Made by a program: the position numbers and the translations under genes
Shown: piece by piece, positions 43,127 through 50,977 of the stretch
Layout: every line of letters begins with the position of its first letter
Numbering within the stretch: the stretch's first letter is position 1
The notes under the pieces: generated by a model
Databases searched by the model: none
The model's input: only the letters and a program-made list of their open reading frames with translations
Told to the model about the DNA's origin: nothing
Assembly: GCA_023250955.1 (NCBI GenBank)
Contig: JAHEZQ010000006.1
Span: 124,001 to 188,000, forward strand
DNA from: Melioribacter sp.
GTDB lineage: Bacteria > Bacteroidota > Ignavibacteria > Ignavibacteriales > Melioribacteraceae
Direction: 5' to 3'
Length of the DNA stretch: 64,000 bases

Positions 43127-44199
43127 TTCACATCCTTCAAGAATTCATCAAAAATAAAAGCGGTATCTACAGGTCCAGGCGCTGCTTCAGGATGAAATTG
43201 AACACTCCGGAAGGGCAGTTTTTCGTGTCTAACACCTTCATTTGAATAATCATTTAAATTTTCGAACCATGGTTGCCAACCGCGAGGTAATGATTTTGTG
43301 TCAACTGCAAAGCTGTGATTTTGCGAAGTAACATAACACTTATTCGAATCCACTTGCTTAACGGGCTGGTTCTGACTGCGATGACCATATTTTAATTTAT
43401 ATGTTTTTGCACCCGCAGCAAGTGAAAGCATTTGATGACCAAGACAAATACCTAATGTGGGAATCTGTTTTTGAATAAGTTTTTTTGCGGTGGTAATAAG
43501 TTGTTTATATACTACAGGATTACCCGGACCATTGGAAATTACAGCTCCATCAAAATCTTCTTTGTCAATATCATAATTATACGGAACTTTGATAACAGTT
43601 ACTTTTCTACTAAACAGATTTGAAAAAATACTTTTCTTACAGCCGCAATCAATCAATAAAATTCTTTTTTTACCATTTACATATTCTTCTTTTTGACTAA
43701 CGGTTACTTTCGAAATCAAATCTTCAACATCTGGATTGTAATATTTAATTCTTTCTTTCCCGATCTCAATTTTTCCTAACATTGTTCCATGTTCTCGTAA
43801 AATTTTTGTTAGGCGGCGTGTATCAATTCCATAAAGTCCCGGGATTTTTGAATGCTTGAACCATTGATCAAGACTTTCAACTGCGTTCCAATGATTAAAT
43901 GATTTTGATTCTTCCGAAACAATTAAAGCTTGAACTTGAATCCTATCAGATTCAAAATTTTCAGGTATTCCATCATTCATTGGTGGAATGCCGTAATTAC
44001 CAACAAGCGGATAGGTCATTACAAGGATTTGTCCTTTGTAGGATGGGTCTGTTAATGTTTCAGGGTATCCGACCATTCCTGTATTAAAAACGACTTCGCC
44101 GGCTAAAGATTTATGATAGCCGAAAAGTTTTCCTTCAAAAATATTTCCATCTTCTAAAATCAGCTTAGCGGTTTTATCTGGTATAGTTTTCTTGTTCAA
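43123..44199 (-). CDS. carA: Carbamoyl-phosphate synthase small subunit
   Basis: Glutaminase subunit that supplies ammonia to CarB. The 358 residues comprise the N-terminal CPSase small-chain domain (GYPETLTDPSYKGQILVMTYPLVGNYG near residues 40-66; only its core is quoted) and a class I glutamine amidotransferase domain with the catalytic Cys in LGICLGHQM and His/Glu in QFHPEAAPGP. It is the first gene of the carAB operon. A promoter-like pair of boxes lies 66-97 bases before its ATG. Confidence 0.96.
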   Translation of the reverse strand: MNKKTIPDKTAKLILEDGNIFEGKLFGYHKSLAGEVVFNTGMVGYPETLTDPSYKGQILVMTYPLVGNYGIPPMNDGIPENFESDRIQVQALIVSEESKSFNHWNAVESLDQWFKHSKIPGLYGIDTRRLTKILREHGTMLGKIEIGKERIKYYNPDVEDLISKVTVSQKEEYVNGKKRILLIDCGCKKSIFSNLFSRKVTVIKVPYNYDIDKEDFDGAVISNGPGNPVVYKQLITTAKKLIQKQIPTLGICLGHQMLSLAAGAKTYKLKYGHRSQNQPVKQVDSNKCYVTSQNHSFAVDTKSLPRGWQPWFENLNDYSNEGVRHEKLPFRSVQFHPEAAPGPVDTAFIFDEFLKDVK

Positions 44200-44264
44200 C
44201 CTTTTTACGGACTCCTAATAATTATTGATTGCGAAAAGGGAGGAAAAATTCAAAATTGATTGCA

Positions 44265-44296
44265 CGAAGGTAAAAAAATTATTTGTGCTCACAAAA
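44265..44296 (-). promoter_or_regulatory. Candidate carAB promoter
   Basis: On the minus strand TTTTG (44292-44296) is followed after exactly 19 bases by TACCTTCG (44265-44272). This matches the Bacteroidota arrangement TTTG-N19-TAnnTTTG with one substitution. Confidence 0.5.
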
Positions 44297-44398
44297 TATT
44301 TTTCAATTAAACACAGTCTTGCAGTATTCTGTACCAGATAATTTACATTGAATATAAAACTCCTCTATCCTAAGTTTGTCCTAACATTTAGGGCTTTA

Positions 44399-46678
44399 AT
44401 GACTTTTTATACAATCAACCACCGTCAATCACCACAAAGTAAAAAATTATTTGCCTTGAGTTTAACTATTTTCGTTTTGGTTATTACTATTTTCAAAACG
44501 GATTTGCGGGCACAAGAAAAAGGAATACTCCGCGGATTTATTGCCGATTCAGTAAGCGGAGAGTCATTGCCATATGCAAATGTTTACATCAAAGAATTGA
44601 ACCGCGGAGCCATAACCGATTTCCGCGGATTTTTTGTTATGGCATCGCTTCCTTACAAAAGAGTGACCGTTGTGATTTCCTATGTAGGTTATAAATCAAA
44701 ACAGTTTTTTATAAATATTGAACCTGATATTGTAAATGATCTTCGGGTTCAACTCGCGGCTCTTAACATCCAGATGAAAACAATTGAAACTACGGGTCAG
44801 AAAATTGCAAAAGAGAATGCAACCGACCTGAGCTTGCAAAGAATTGCGATTAGAGATTTGGAAAACCTACCGAAAGGTGTTGAGCTAGATGTCTTCCGTT
44901 CGCTTCAAAGTATGCCCGGAGTTCAGACCGGCGGAGATGTTTCAGCGCGGTTCTATGTTCGCGGCAGTCCAAGCAACGAGAATTTAGTACTGCTTGATAA
45001 CACTACAATTTATAATCCATATCATGCGCTTGGCATTTTCAGCGCTCTCGATCCGGATATGATCAGCTCAATGGAATTTTACAAAGGCGGTTTTCCATCC
45101 GAATATGCACATAGATTATCATCTGTTCTTAAAGTAGTTACAAAAGATGGCAACAAAAATTCTTTGGGGGCAAAAGCAGGTTTAAGTTTATTAACTGCAA
45201 AACTCTTTTTAGAAGGACCTATTCCCTCAGGTTCATTTATCATTAGCGGAAGAAGAAATTATTCAGACGTTGTATTAAAAAAATTCAGAAATAATAATTC
45301 TATTCCCGCAGATTTTTATGATCTTTTCGCAAAAGTAAATTACTCCAATAATGATTTTATGCAGGATGCTAAATTCTCTCTCAGCACTTTTATGAGCGGA
45401 GATAAAATTATGAACAACAATCCTAAGCGAGAAGATTTCCAATGGGAGAATCAAACACTCGCTTTTAATTATTTTCAAGTTTCGGATTCACCTCTTTTTT
45501 ACCAGCTTGATCTTTCTTACTCTTCTTTTTCCGGCGAGCAGTCTCCTAATTTAAGCGGCGGTAAAGGAATGAAAAATGATCTATCTGATTTTACAATGCG
45601 AATTGATTTCAGTTATGTTTATGATAATAAAGATGAATTAGCCGGTGGATTTAAAATTTCCGAAGTGCATACAACATTAACACTGGAAAATTTCAGAGGA
45701 CAATCAATAACCACCAATACTCGTGGAGTAAATGTAAGTGCTTTTGCAAAATATAAATTTTTAAGATTTTCTAATTTTGGTGCAGATCTGGGTGCTAGAG
45801 TTCACGCAACAAGATTTGCAGGAGGAGGGGCTTCTTTTTTTATTGAACCCAGGGCAAGCTTTACATTAAGATTTATTCCCGAATTAGCATTAAAAGGTTC
45901 ATGGGGAATTTATATGCAAGACCTTGTTACAATCTCGGATGAAAATGAAGTAGTCTCAATTTTTGAACCTTGGATAATTACCCCGCTTTATTTAAATCCT
46001 TCCAATGCTATTCATTATATATCCGGTTTTGAATTTATACCTACTGCAAACCTTTCTTTCAACTTGGAAGGTTACTATAAAATTATGCATAACCTGGCGA
46101 TAGTAAACGATCAGAAATATTTTGATTCTGATCCTGATCTTATCAGCGGTTCGGGACATTCATACGGTATAGAATTCCAAACTAAGTATCAATTATATCC
46201 TTTTAGTTTTACCGGGTCATATTCCTGGATGCGTTCATTTAAGGACGTTAGAAATGTTGTTTATTCACCGCGATATGATTCTCGAAATAATATAAATCTT
46301 TCTTTAGAGGCAGAGCTTGGTGATGGCTGGGCTGCAAGTGCAGTATGGACTTATTCATCAGGTTTGCCTTTTACACAGATTGCAGGCTATTATGACCGCT
46401 TAACGTTAGATCAATTAAGCAATAATAACTTATTGTTGGATGCTTATACTCCATTTGTACTTTTAGGAAATATGAATACCGGTCAACTGCCGGATTATCA
46501 CCGTCTTGACTTAAGTCTATCCAAGAAAATTCAGATCAACAGATTGAAGATGTACATAGATTTGAGCGTGTTAAATGTTTACAACAGAAACAATTTATTT
46601 TATTTCAAAAGAGATACCGGTGAAAGAGTTAATATGCTTCCGTTTTTACCCTCAGTTAATTTTAAGGTGGAATTATGA
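44399..46678 (+). CDS. TonB-dependent receptor with carboxypeptidase-like regulatory domain
   Basis: Outer-membrane receptor of about 759 residues that imports a ligand using TonB energy. After a basic N-terminus and signal-anchor-like segment comes a CarboxypepD_reg-like beta-sandwich (ILRGFIADSVSGESLPYANVYI, about residues 42-125), then a plug domain (DVFRSLQSMPGVQTGG, RFYVRGSPSNENLVLLDNT) and a 22-strand barrel ending FLPSVNFKVEL. This is the SusC-like organisation of Bacteroidota, though shorter than true SusC. The ATG at 44399 follows AGGG; an in-frame TTG further upstream is less likely. The stop overlaps the DUF4249 gene by four bases. Confidence 0.88.
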   Translation: MTFYTINHRQSPQSKKLFALSLTIFVLVITIFKTDLRAQEKGILRGFIADSVSGESLPYANVYIKELNRGAITDFRGFFVMASLPYKRVTVVISYVGYKSKQFFINIEPDIVNDLRVQLAALNIQMKTIETTGQKIAKENATDLSLQRIAIRDLENLPKGVELDVFRSLQSMPGVQTGGDVSARFYVRGSPSNENLVLLDNTTIYNPYHALGIFSALDPDMISSMEFYKGGFPSEYAHRLSSVLKVVTKDGNKNSLGAKAGLSLLTAKLFLEGPIPSGSFIISGRRNYSDVVLKKFRNNNSIPADFYDLFAKVNYSNNDFMQDAKFSLSTFMSGDKIMNNNPKREDFQWENQTLAFNYFQVSDSPLFYQLDLSYSSFSGEQSPNLSGGKGMKNDLSDFTMRIDFSYVYDNKDELAGGFKISEVHTTLTLENFRGQSITTNTRGVNVSAFAKYKFLRFSNFGADLGARVHATRFAGGGASFFIEPRASFTLRFIPELALKGSWGIYMQDLVTISDENEVVSIFEPWIITPLYLNPSNAIHYISGFEFIPTANLSFNLEGYYKIMHNLAIVNDQKYFDSDPDLISGSGHSYGIEFQTKYQLYPFSFTGSYSWMRSFKDVRNVVYSPRYDSRNNINLSLEAELGDGWAASAVWTYSSGLPFTQIAGYYDRLTLDQLSNNNLLLDAYTPFVLLGNMNTGQLPDYHRLDLSLSKKIQINRLKMYIDLSVLNVYNRNNLFYFKRDTGERVNMLPFLPSVNFKVEL

Positions 46679-47658
46679 AAAGACTAATCTTCTTTTTATT
46701 CATAGCGACAAATATATTTCTGCTAATTTCTTGCGATGATCAAGTAGATCCTAAGACAGACTTTAAGGATGTTTATGCTCTTAATTGTGTTATTAGAGGA
46801 GATACTTCATTTCAAGTTGCAACTATTACCCATTCATATAATGTAGAGGGTTATGATCCATTAACAAATACAAACGATCCTTTCATAAAAGGAGCTATTA
46901 TAAAATTGACTTACGATGCCAATGGTAAGACTTATATTTTTAGAGATACGTCTATTGCAAGACCTGCTGATTCGAGATATACCACACCATTGAGTTTTTA
47001 TTACATTAAAAATTTTCAACCAAAATCAGAAAGTACAATAAGTATTGAAGCAACTTTACCAAATGGAAAAATCTTAAGAGCAAATTCTACTACGTTCTTT
47101 ATCTCTCCATATGTTATACAAAATAACCAATACAGTATACCCATTGCTGTTTTTGGAAATTATCTAGTTTTCAATTGGACAAATCTAACTTCCACTAAAG
47201 ATGAAAAGATTTATTATGTACCTGAATTATTTATTAAATATGCTAAAATACAGAATGGAAGCCAGGTCGAAATGCAGAAAAAAATTCCTTTGTTTTATAT
47301 TTCAGGTGCTGACGGGGATGTTCCTTTATATCCGTCTATTCAAGCAAATATTACAAACGCAAGATTCGATACTACTATTATCCGTAAATCATTAGAAGAA
47401 ATCTCGGCGGGTGATCCAAACAAACAGAACTATATTATTCACAAAGCCGTATTCAGATTGTTAATTGCTGATAAAAATCTGGCTGTTTATTATGCCGCTC
47501 AAAAAACTTTTTTGGATGAATTTTCCGTTAGAGTAACTCAGCCTGAGTTTACAAATATCAACGGCGGACTTGGAATATTTGGAACGCTTACATCTACACA
47601 AATAGATATACCTATCAAAGAAAATTTTATTAGATCCTTTGGTTATTTACCAAATTAA
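46675..47658 (+). CDS. DUF4249-like lipoprotein, partner of the TonB receptor
   Basis: A 327-residue protein with a lipoprotein signal (lipobox LLISC, Cys at residue 20) followed by DDQVDP and a beta-rich chain (FQVATITHSYNVEGYDP, GAIIKLTYDANGKTYIF, STISIEATLPNGKIL). In Bacteroidota, DUF4249 lipoproteins are encoded directly after TonB receptors with a carboxypeptidase-like domain, as here with an ATGA overlap. It is probably the surface-exposed ligand-binding partner. The ligand is not known, and nearby genes give no hint. Confidence 0.78.
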   Translation: MKRLIFFLFIATNIFLLISCDDQVDPKTDFKDVYALNCVIRGDTSFQVATITHSYNVEGYDPLTNTNDPFIKGAIIKLTYDANGKTYIFRDTSIARPADSRYTTPLSFYYIKNFQPKSESTISIEATLPNGKILRANSTTFFISPYVIQNNQYSIPIAVFGNYLVFNWTNLTSTKDEKIYYVPELFIKYAKIQNGSQVEMQKKIPLFYISGADGDVPLYPSIQANITNARFDTTIIRKSLEEISAGDPNKQNYIIHKAVFRLLIADKNLAVYYAAQKTFLDEFSVRVTQPEFTNINGGLGIFGTLTSTQIDIPIKENFIRSFGYLPN

Positions 47659-47667
47659 GTCAATTCT

Positions 47668-47705
47668 ATGAGTTTGAGAGTTTATACTTTCAAACTCATT
47701 TTAAA
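47668..47705 (+). terminator. Hairpin terminator after DUF4249 gene
   Basis: ATGAGTTTGA (47668-47677) and TCAAACTCAT (47690-47699) form a perfect ten-base stem, followed by TTTTAAAATTT. Confidence 0.75.
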
Positions 47706-47828
47706 ATTTGATAGATATTTCTTTTACTCCTTCTTAAATATTTCCGATAAAAATAATTATTATTCTTAACCCAAGTTATACGGAACGAAAATACCCCGAA
47801 TAATGTTTATTATTTTGGAGTATCAATT

Positions 47829-47902
47829 CGTGTAGAGAATCGGTCGGCTGGCAGTTCTCTATACGCATTTAATAAAAAGGGAGCGTATTAACGTTCCCTT
47901 TT
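47829..47902 (+). ncRNA. Possible structured small RNA or leader with terminator
   Basis: Two strong hairpins in a row in a 276-base gap. CGTGTAGAGAA (47829-47839) pairs with TTCTCTATACG (47855-47865) around a GC-rich 15-base loop TCGGTCGGCTGGCAG. Next, AAAAGGGAGCGT (47875-47886) pairs with ACGTTCCCTTTT (47891-47902), a terminator-like stem. It is not tRNA-like and matches no RNA family I recognise. It could be an independent small RNA or an attenuator for the RlpA-type gene starting 32 bases later. Confidence 0.45.
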
Positions 47903-47934
47903 GTAATTTTAAACCAAACGAAAAAGTTAGATTA

Positions 47935-48405
47935 ATGAATAAAAAAGTAACTATCACAACAATTATTTTATTAGCTTTTATTTTGTTAACAGGATGCGGA
48001 TCGGCCCCAAGATTTACATCAAGAGAATCACGGTTTGAAAAAAGAACGCCGCCCTCACCGGAAAATTTAGATCAGTATAAAAACGCAGAACCGCTTGAAA
48101 CTGTTACAGGAGTTGCATCATTTTATGCCGATCAATATGACGGCAAAATTACTTATGGCGGTGATGTATATGATATGTATGGTTTGAGCGCAGCTCATCC
48201 AACTTATCAGATGGGTACAGTTATTCGTGTTACAAATCTTTATAATGATAAAAGTGTAGTTATTCGGATAAATGATAAAATGCCTTTCCGACCGGATCGC
48301 ATTATTGATCTTTCACTTGGATGCGCTCAAGAATTAGATATGGTTAATGTTGGAATTCAAGAAGTTAAAGTTGAAGTTCTTGAATGGGGTCAAGGAAGAA
48401 AGTAG
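47935..48405 (+). CDS. rlpA: RlpA-like lipoprotein (double-psi beta-barrel)
   Basis: A 156-residue lipoprotein with lipobox LLTGC (Cys at residue 21), a polar linker and a DPBB domain at about 55-145: TGVASFYADQYDGKITYGG, GLSAAHPTYQMGTVIRVTNL, VVIRINDKMPF and RIIDLS. RlpA cleaves or binds denuded septal peptidoglycan in the outer membrane. The catalytic Asp position is kept (INDKMPF in place of the usual INDRGPF). The C-terminal SPOR domain of the full-length enzyme is absent, as in many Bacteroidota homologues. Confidence 0.85.
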   Translation: MNKKVTITTIILLAFILLTGCGSAPRFTSRESRFEKRTPPSPENLDQYKNAEPLETVTGVASFYADQYDGKITYGGDVYDMYGLSAAHPTYQMGTVIRVTNLYNDKSVVIRINDKMPFRPDRIIDLSLGCAQELDMVNVGIQEVKVEVLEWGQGRK

Positions 48406-48478
48406 ATTCATTCAAAAATTTGTTGAATCTTAAAACACATAATCTCATCTAATTATTATATAATCAGAATTGTATAAA

Positions 48479-48676
48479 ATGAAACTAAAAAAAATATTGC
48501 CGGTTCTTGTTGGAGCGGTTTTAGGTTATGCGTATTATTATTTTATTGGTTGTAGAACAGGATCTTGTCCAATAACCGGAAGTCCTTACATTTCTACTTT
48601 ATATGGTGCCTTAATTGGTTTGGTTCTCACTATTCCTACTAAAAAGAAAATTGCAAATGATAACAAAGAAAATTGA
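48479..48676 (+). CDS. DUF6132-like small membrane protein
   Basis: A 65-residue protein with two short membrane segments around a cysteine-containing loop GCRTGSCPITGSPYISTLYG. This pattern is that of the DUF6132 family of Bacteroidota, often found near thioredoxin-like and redox genes. The two cysteines could pair or receive electrons. Here it precedes a DUF1858-type gene (20-base overlap) and a TlpA-type thioredoxin gene, supporting a redox link. The ATG at 48479 is used; the upstream TTG is less likely. Confidence 0.72.
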   Translation: MKLKKILPVLVGAVLGYAYYYFIGCRTGSCPITGSPYISTLYGALIGLVLTIPTKKKIANDNKEN

Positions 48677-48851
48677 AATCGAAGATCTTATAAAAGAAAT
48701 TCCAAAGGCAGTAACATATTTGATGGAAAAAGAGATTAGATGTTTAAGATGCGGTGAGCCAATCTGGGGTACACTTGAAACCGCAGCGAAAGAAAAAGGG
48801 TTTAATGATTTAGAAATAGAATCATTTGTAAATGATTTGAACAACTTATGA
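48657..48851 (+). CDS. DUF1858-like small protein with CxxC
   Basis: A 64-residue soluble protein: IEIEDLIKEIPKAVTYLMEK, then EIRCLRCGEPIWGTLETAAKEKGF and a C-terminal helix. This follows the DUF1858 pattern (a short helix pair, a C-x-x-C site and a leucine-rich end) seen in hybrid-cluster and redox-associated proteins. Starting within the end of the preceding gene (20-base overlap) indicates coupled translation. It may bind metal or a cluster with its two cysteines. Confidence 0.75.
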   Translation: MITKKIEIEDLIKEIPKAVTYLMEKEIRCLRCGEPIWGTLETAAKEKGFNDLEIESFVNDLNNL

Positions 48852-48924
48852 ATGAAAAGACTAACTAATTTTTTCCAATGAGAATAAATTCTTATTTTAT
48901 TAACAGCTTAATTCAGAGGATATA

Positions 48925-49530
48925 ATGAATCAGAAAAAAAATAATCAAGATAAACCTTTTGGCGGTTTAACTAAAAAACATAGAAGCTGGATTTACACAG
49001 GCTTTTTTATCGGCGTAATTGTGCTGTTATTTATTTTTAATAACACCGATTATCTATTTGGTAGAAGTGAAGAGAACGGTCCTTATCCGCCTAATTATGT
49101 TCCTGCAGCTCAAAAAGGATCAACACTAGCACCAGATTTCACATTACCTACATCAGACGGTAAAAATTTAAAACTATCAGATCTAAAAGGTAAAGTAGTA
49201 ATCATAGATTTCTGGGCAACTTGGTGTGGTCCGTGCCGCAGAGGAATTCCCGACTTAATAGATTTAAAAAAGAAATATGGTAGTAAGGGTTTTGAAATAG
49301 TTGGTGTTTCTCTTGATACCGATACCAAAAACGAAGTTGTCCCTTTTATAAAGGACCAGGGAATGAATTATCCTGTAGTCTATGGCAATTCTATAGTTGC
49401 ACAGGCATACGGCGGTGTAAGAGCCATACCGACTTCATTTGTAATTGATAAACAAGGTAAAATTGTGGCCAGTTATGAAGGCTTGATGCCTAAATCAACT
49501 TACGAAAATCATATTAAGAAATTGCTATAA
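48925..49530 (+). CDS. Membrane-anchored TlpA/ResA-type thioredoxin
   Basis: A 201-residue protein with an uncleaved N-terminal anchor (residues 25-42, WIYTGFFIGVIVLLFIF) and a periplasmic thioredoxin fold. The active site is WATWCGPCRRGIP near residue 92. The preceding PDFTLPTSDGKNLKLSDLKG and the AIPTSFVIDKQG cis-proline region are typical of the TlpA/ResA group, which reduces apocytochrome c cysteines before heme attachment or repairs thiols. The exported CxxCH proteins in this window would need such a system. GAGG before the ATG fits. Confidence 0.92.
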   Translation: MNQKKNNQDKPFGGLTKKHRSWIYTGFFIGVIVLLFIFNNTDYLFGRSEENGPYPPNYVPAAQKGSTLAPDFTLPTSDGKNLKLSDLKGKVVIIDFWATWCGPCRRGIPDLIDLKKKYGSKGFEIVGVSLDTDTKNEVVPFIKDQGMNYPVVYGNSIVAQAYGGVRAIPTSFVIDKQGKIVASYEGLMPKSTYENHIKKLL

Positions 49531-49540
49531 AAAAATATTT

Positions 49541-49602
49541 GTCATGTTGAGCAAAGCGAAACATCTCCAATTTTAGAGATTCTTCGCTTTGCTCAGAATG
49601 AC
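49541..49602. repeat. Intergenic palindromic repeat (GTCATYCTGA family)
   Basis: A 62-base near-perfect palindrome: GAGCAAAGCGAA (49549-49560) pairs with TTCGCTTTGCTC (49583-49594), inner ATCTC/GAGAT pairs as well, and the ends are GTCATGTT and AGAATGAC. It separates convergent genes and probably also stops transcription. Same family as 28571-28649. Confidence 0.85.
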
Positions 49603-49606
49603 ATAA

Positions 49607-49957
49607 TTAGTGTTCGTGTTCAAAATCCTGATGAAGATTATTTCTAACATCTAAATAATCTCCGTACTGTTCCAACAGATACCAAGAATAAATTCCGAAA
49701 TCGTAACCGTCTTTCCATTTAATTTGAATAGCATAATTACCAACCATTTCAATTTTATCAACAAGATATGCTTCCGATTTTAACGGTGCTCTTTTGGGCG
49801 GGGCATAATGTTTCCAAAGAATTGTCTCGCCCTTGTTGCCTGCATCGGGTGATTCATCCCGTAAAAATTTGAGCGGATACTTTATAATTTTTCCGTTATC
49901 CCAAGTAATTTCAATATGTTCTTGCTTATACAATTTTATTTTAGTTGGAATGGACAT
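49607..49957 (-). CDS. DUF971 family protein
   Basis: A 116-residue soluble protein with the DUF971 pattern: ITWDNGKIIKYPLKFLRDESPD, then VDKIEMVGNYAIQIKWKDGYDFGIYSWYLLEQYG. The usual LRxxCxCAxC cysteine stretch is replaced by LRDESPDAGNKGE, so metal binding through it is lost. The family is related to the beta-barrel part of gamma-butyrobetaine hydroxylases and is found near Mrp/ApbC iron-sulfur carrier genes, but the function is uncertain. Confidence 0.85.
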   Translation of the reverse strand: MSIPTKIKLYKQEHIEITWDNGKIIKYPLKFLRDESPDAGNKGETILWKHYAPPKRAPLKSEAYLVDKIEMVGNYAIQIKWKDGYDFGIYSWYLLEQYGDYLDVRNNLHQDFEHEH

Positions 49958-50064
49958 TTTAATACAACCATCATTGTGATTGATCGTGAATCGGAAGAAG
50001 TGAAACGGAAAAGGAAAAAATTATTTACAAGCTGCTTTTCCCGTTTCACCTTTACCGTCTTAAA

Positions 50065-50931
50065 CTATTGATTCAAAATAATTGGCAAACCATTCTTGCC
50101 CGATCCTATAATAACAATTTTTGCATTTGTGGAGTTCGATAGCTTTTCAGTTGCTTCGATTCCTTTCCATTGCAAATAATTTTGACTGATACCTCTTGCA
50201 ACAATTTCCTGGAAATCAGCAATACCTTTTGCTTCAATTCGTTTACGATCAGCTTCCTGCTCTTCTTTCTTCAAAACAAATTGCATTTGCTGACTGGCTT
50301 GTTCTGCTTGAAGTTTTTGCTCAATTGACGCAGTAAGTCCAGCCGGTAAAATTATCTGTCGCATAGGAGCGGATTCTATTGTTATTCCTCTTGGGCCAAC
50401 TAACTTTTCCAATTGATCTTTCATCTTCGTTGCTAACTGTTCACGAGATTCTGTGTAAAGAGCTTTTGCTTCGTATTCAGAGGTAACACCGCGAACAACT
50501 GAACGAAATTGCGGAACAATAATAATTTCCTCATAATTTTCTCCAACAGACTTGTAAATCTTTGATGCATTATCCGGATCAAGACTGTAGAGCAAACTAA
50601 TCTCAAGCTGAACGCTCAATCCCTCTTTTGACGGAACATTCATAGTTTCTTTTAATTCTTGAGTTTTAATGCTGAACTTTATCACGTTAGCTAACGGATT
50701 AACAATGTTCACACCGGATTTGAGAGTTGTGCTGCTAACACTTCCAAGGAAATCGACAACGCCAACAGTCCCCGCAGGAACTACAGTGAAAATTTGAATC
50801 AGTGCTAGGATTCCGCCAAGAGCAATTCCAATTATAGAAAGTTTTGCCTCCTGGAGTCTTCCCATTTTTTTAGTATTGATGTAAACCAGAATTGATACCG
50901 CAAAAATTATCAGTGCAATTATAAAAAACAT
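50065..50931 (-). CDS. SPFH/Band 7 (prohibitin-like) membrane protein
   Basis: A 288-residue protein with two N-terminal hydrophobic segments (1-18 and 31-50) and an SPFH domain at about 50-235 (VPAGTVGVVDFLGSVSSTTLKSG, SLLYSLDPDNASKIY, RGITIESAPMRQIILPAGL), followed by a helical coiled-coil with QAEQASQQMQFVLKKEEQEADRKR. Such proteins form large ring-shaped membrane assemblies and guard proteases such as FtsH. The C-terminal tail after residue 260 is hydrophobic. It is encoded 46 bases after the phosphorylase in the same direction. Confidence 0.9.
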   Translation of the reverse strand: MFFIIALIIFAVSILVYINTKKMGRLQEAKLSIIGIALGGILALIQIFTVVPAGTVGVVDFLGSVSSTTLKSGVNIVNPLANVIKFSIKTQELKETMNVPSKEGLSVQLEISLLYSLDPDNASKIYKSVGENYEEIIIVPQFRSVVRGVTSEYEAKALYTESREQLATKMKDQLEKLVGPRGITIESAPMRQIILPAGLTASIEQKLQAEQASQQMQFVLKKEEQEADRKRIEAKGIADFQEIVARGISQNYLQWKGIEATEKLSNSTNAKIVIIGSGKNGLPIILNQ

Positions 50932-50977
50932 ATTTCCTCCTTTATCATTGGTTGCTATTTATTTAAATACTAAAAAA

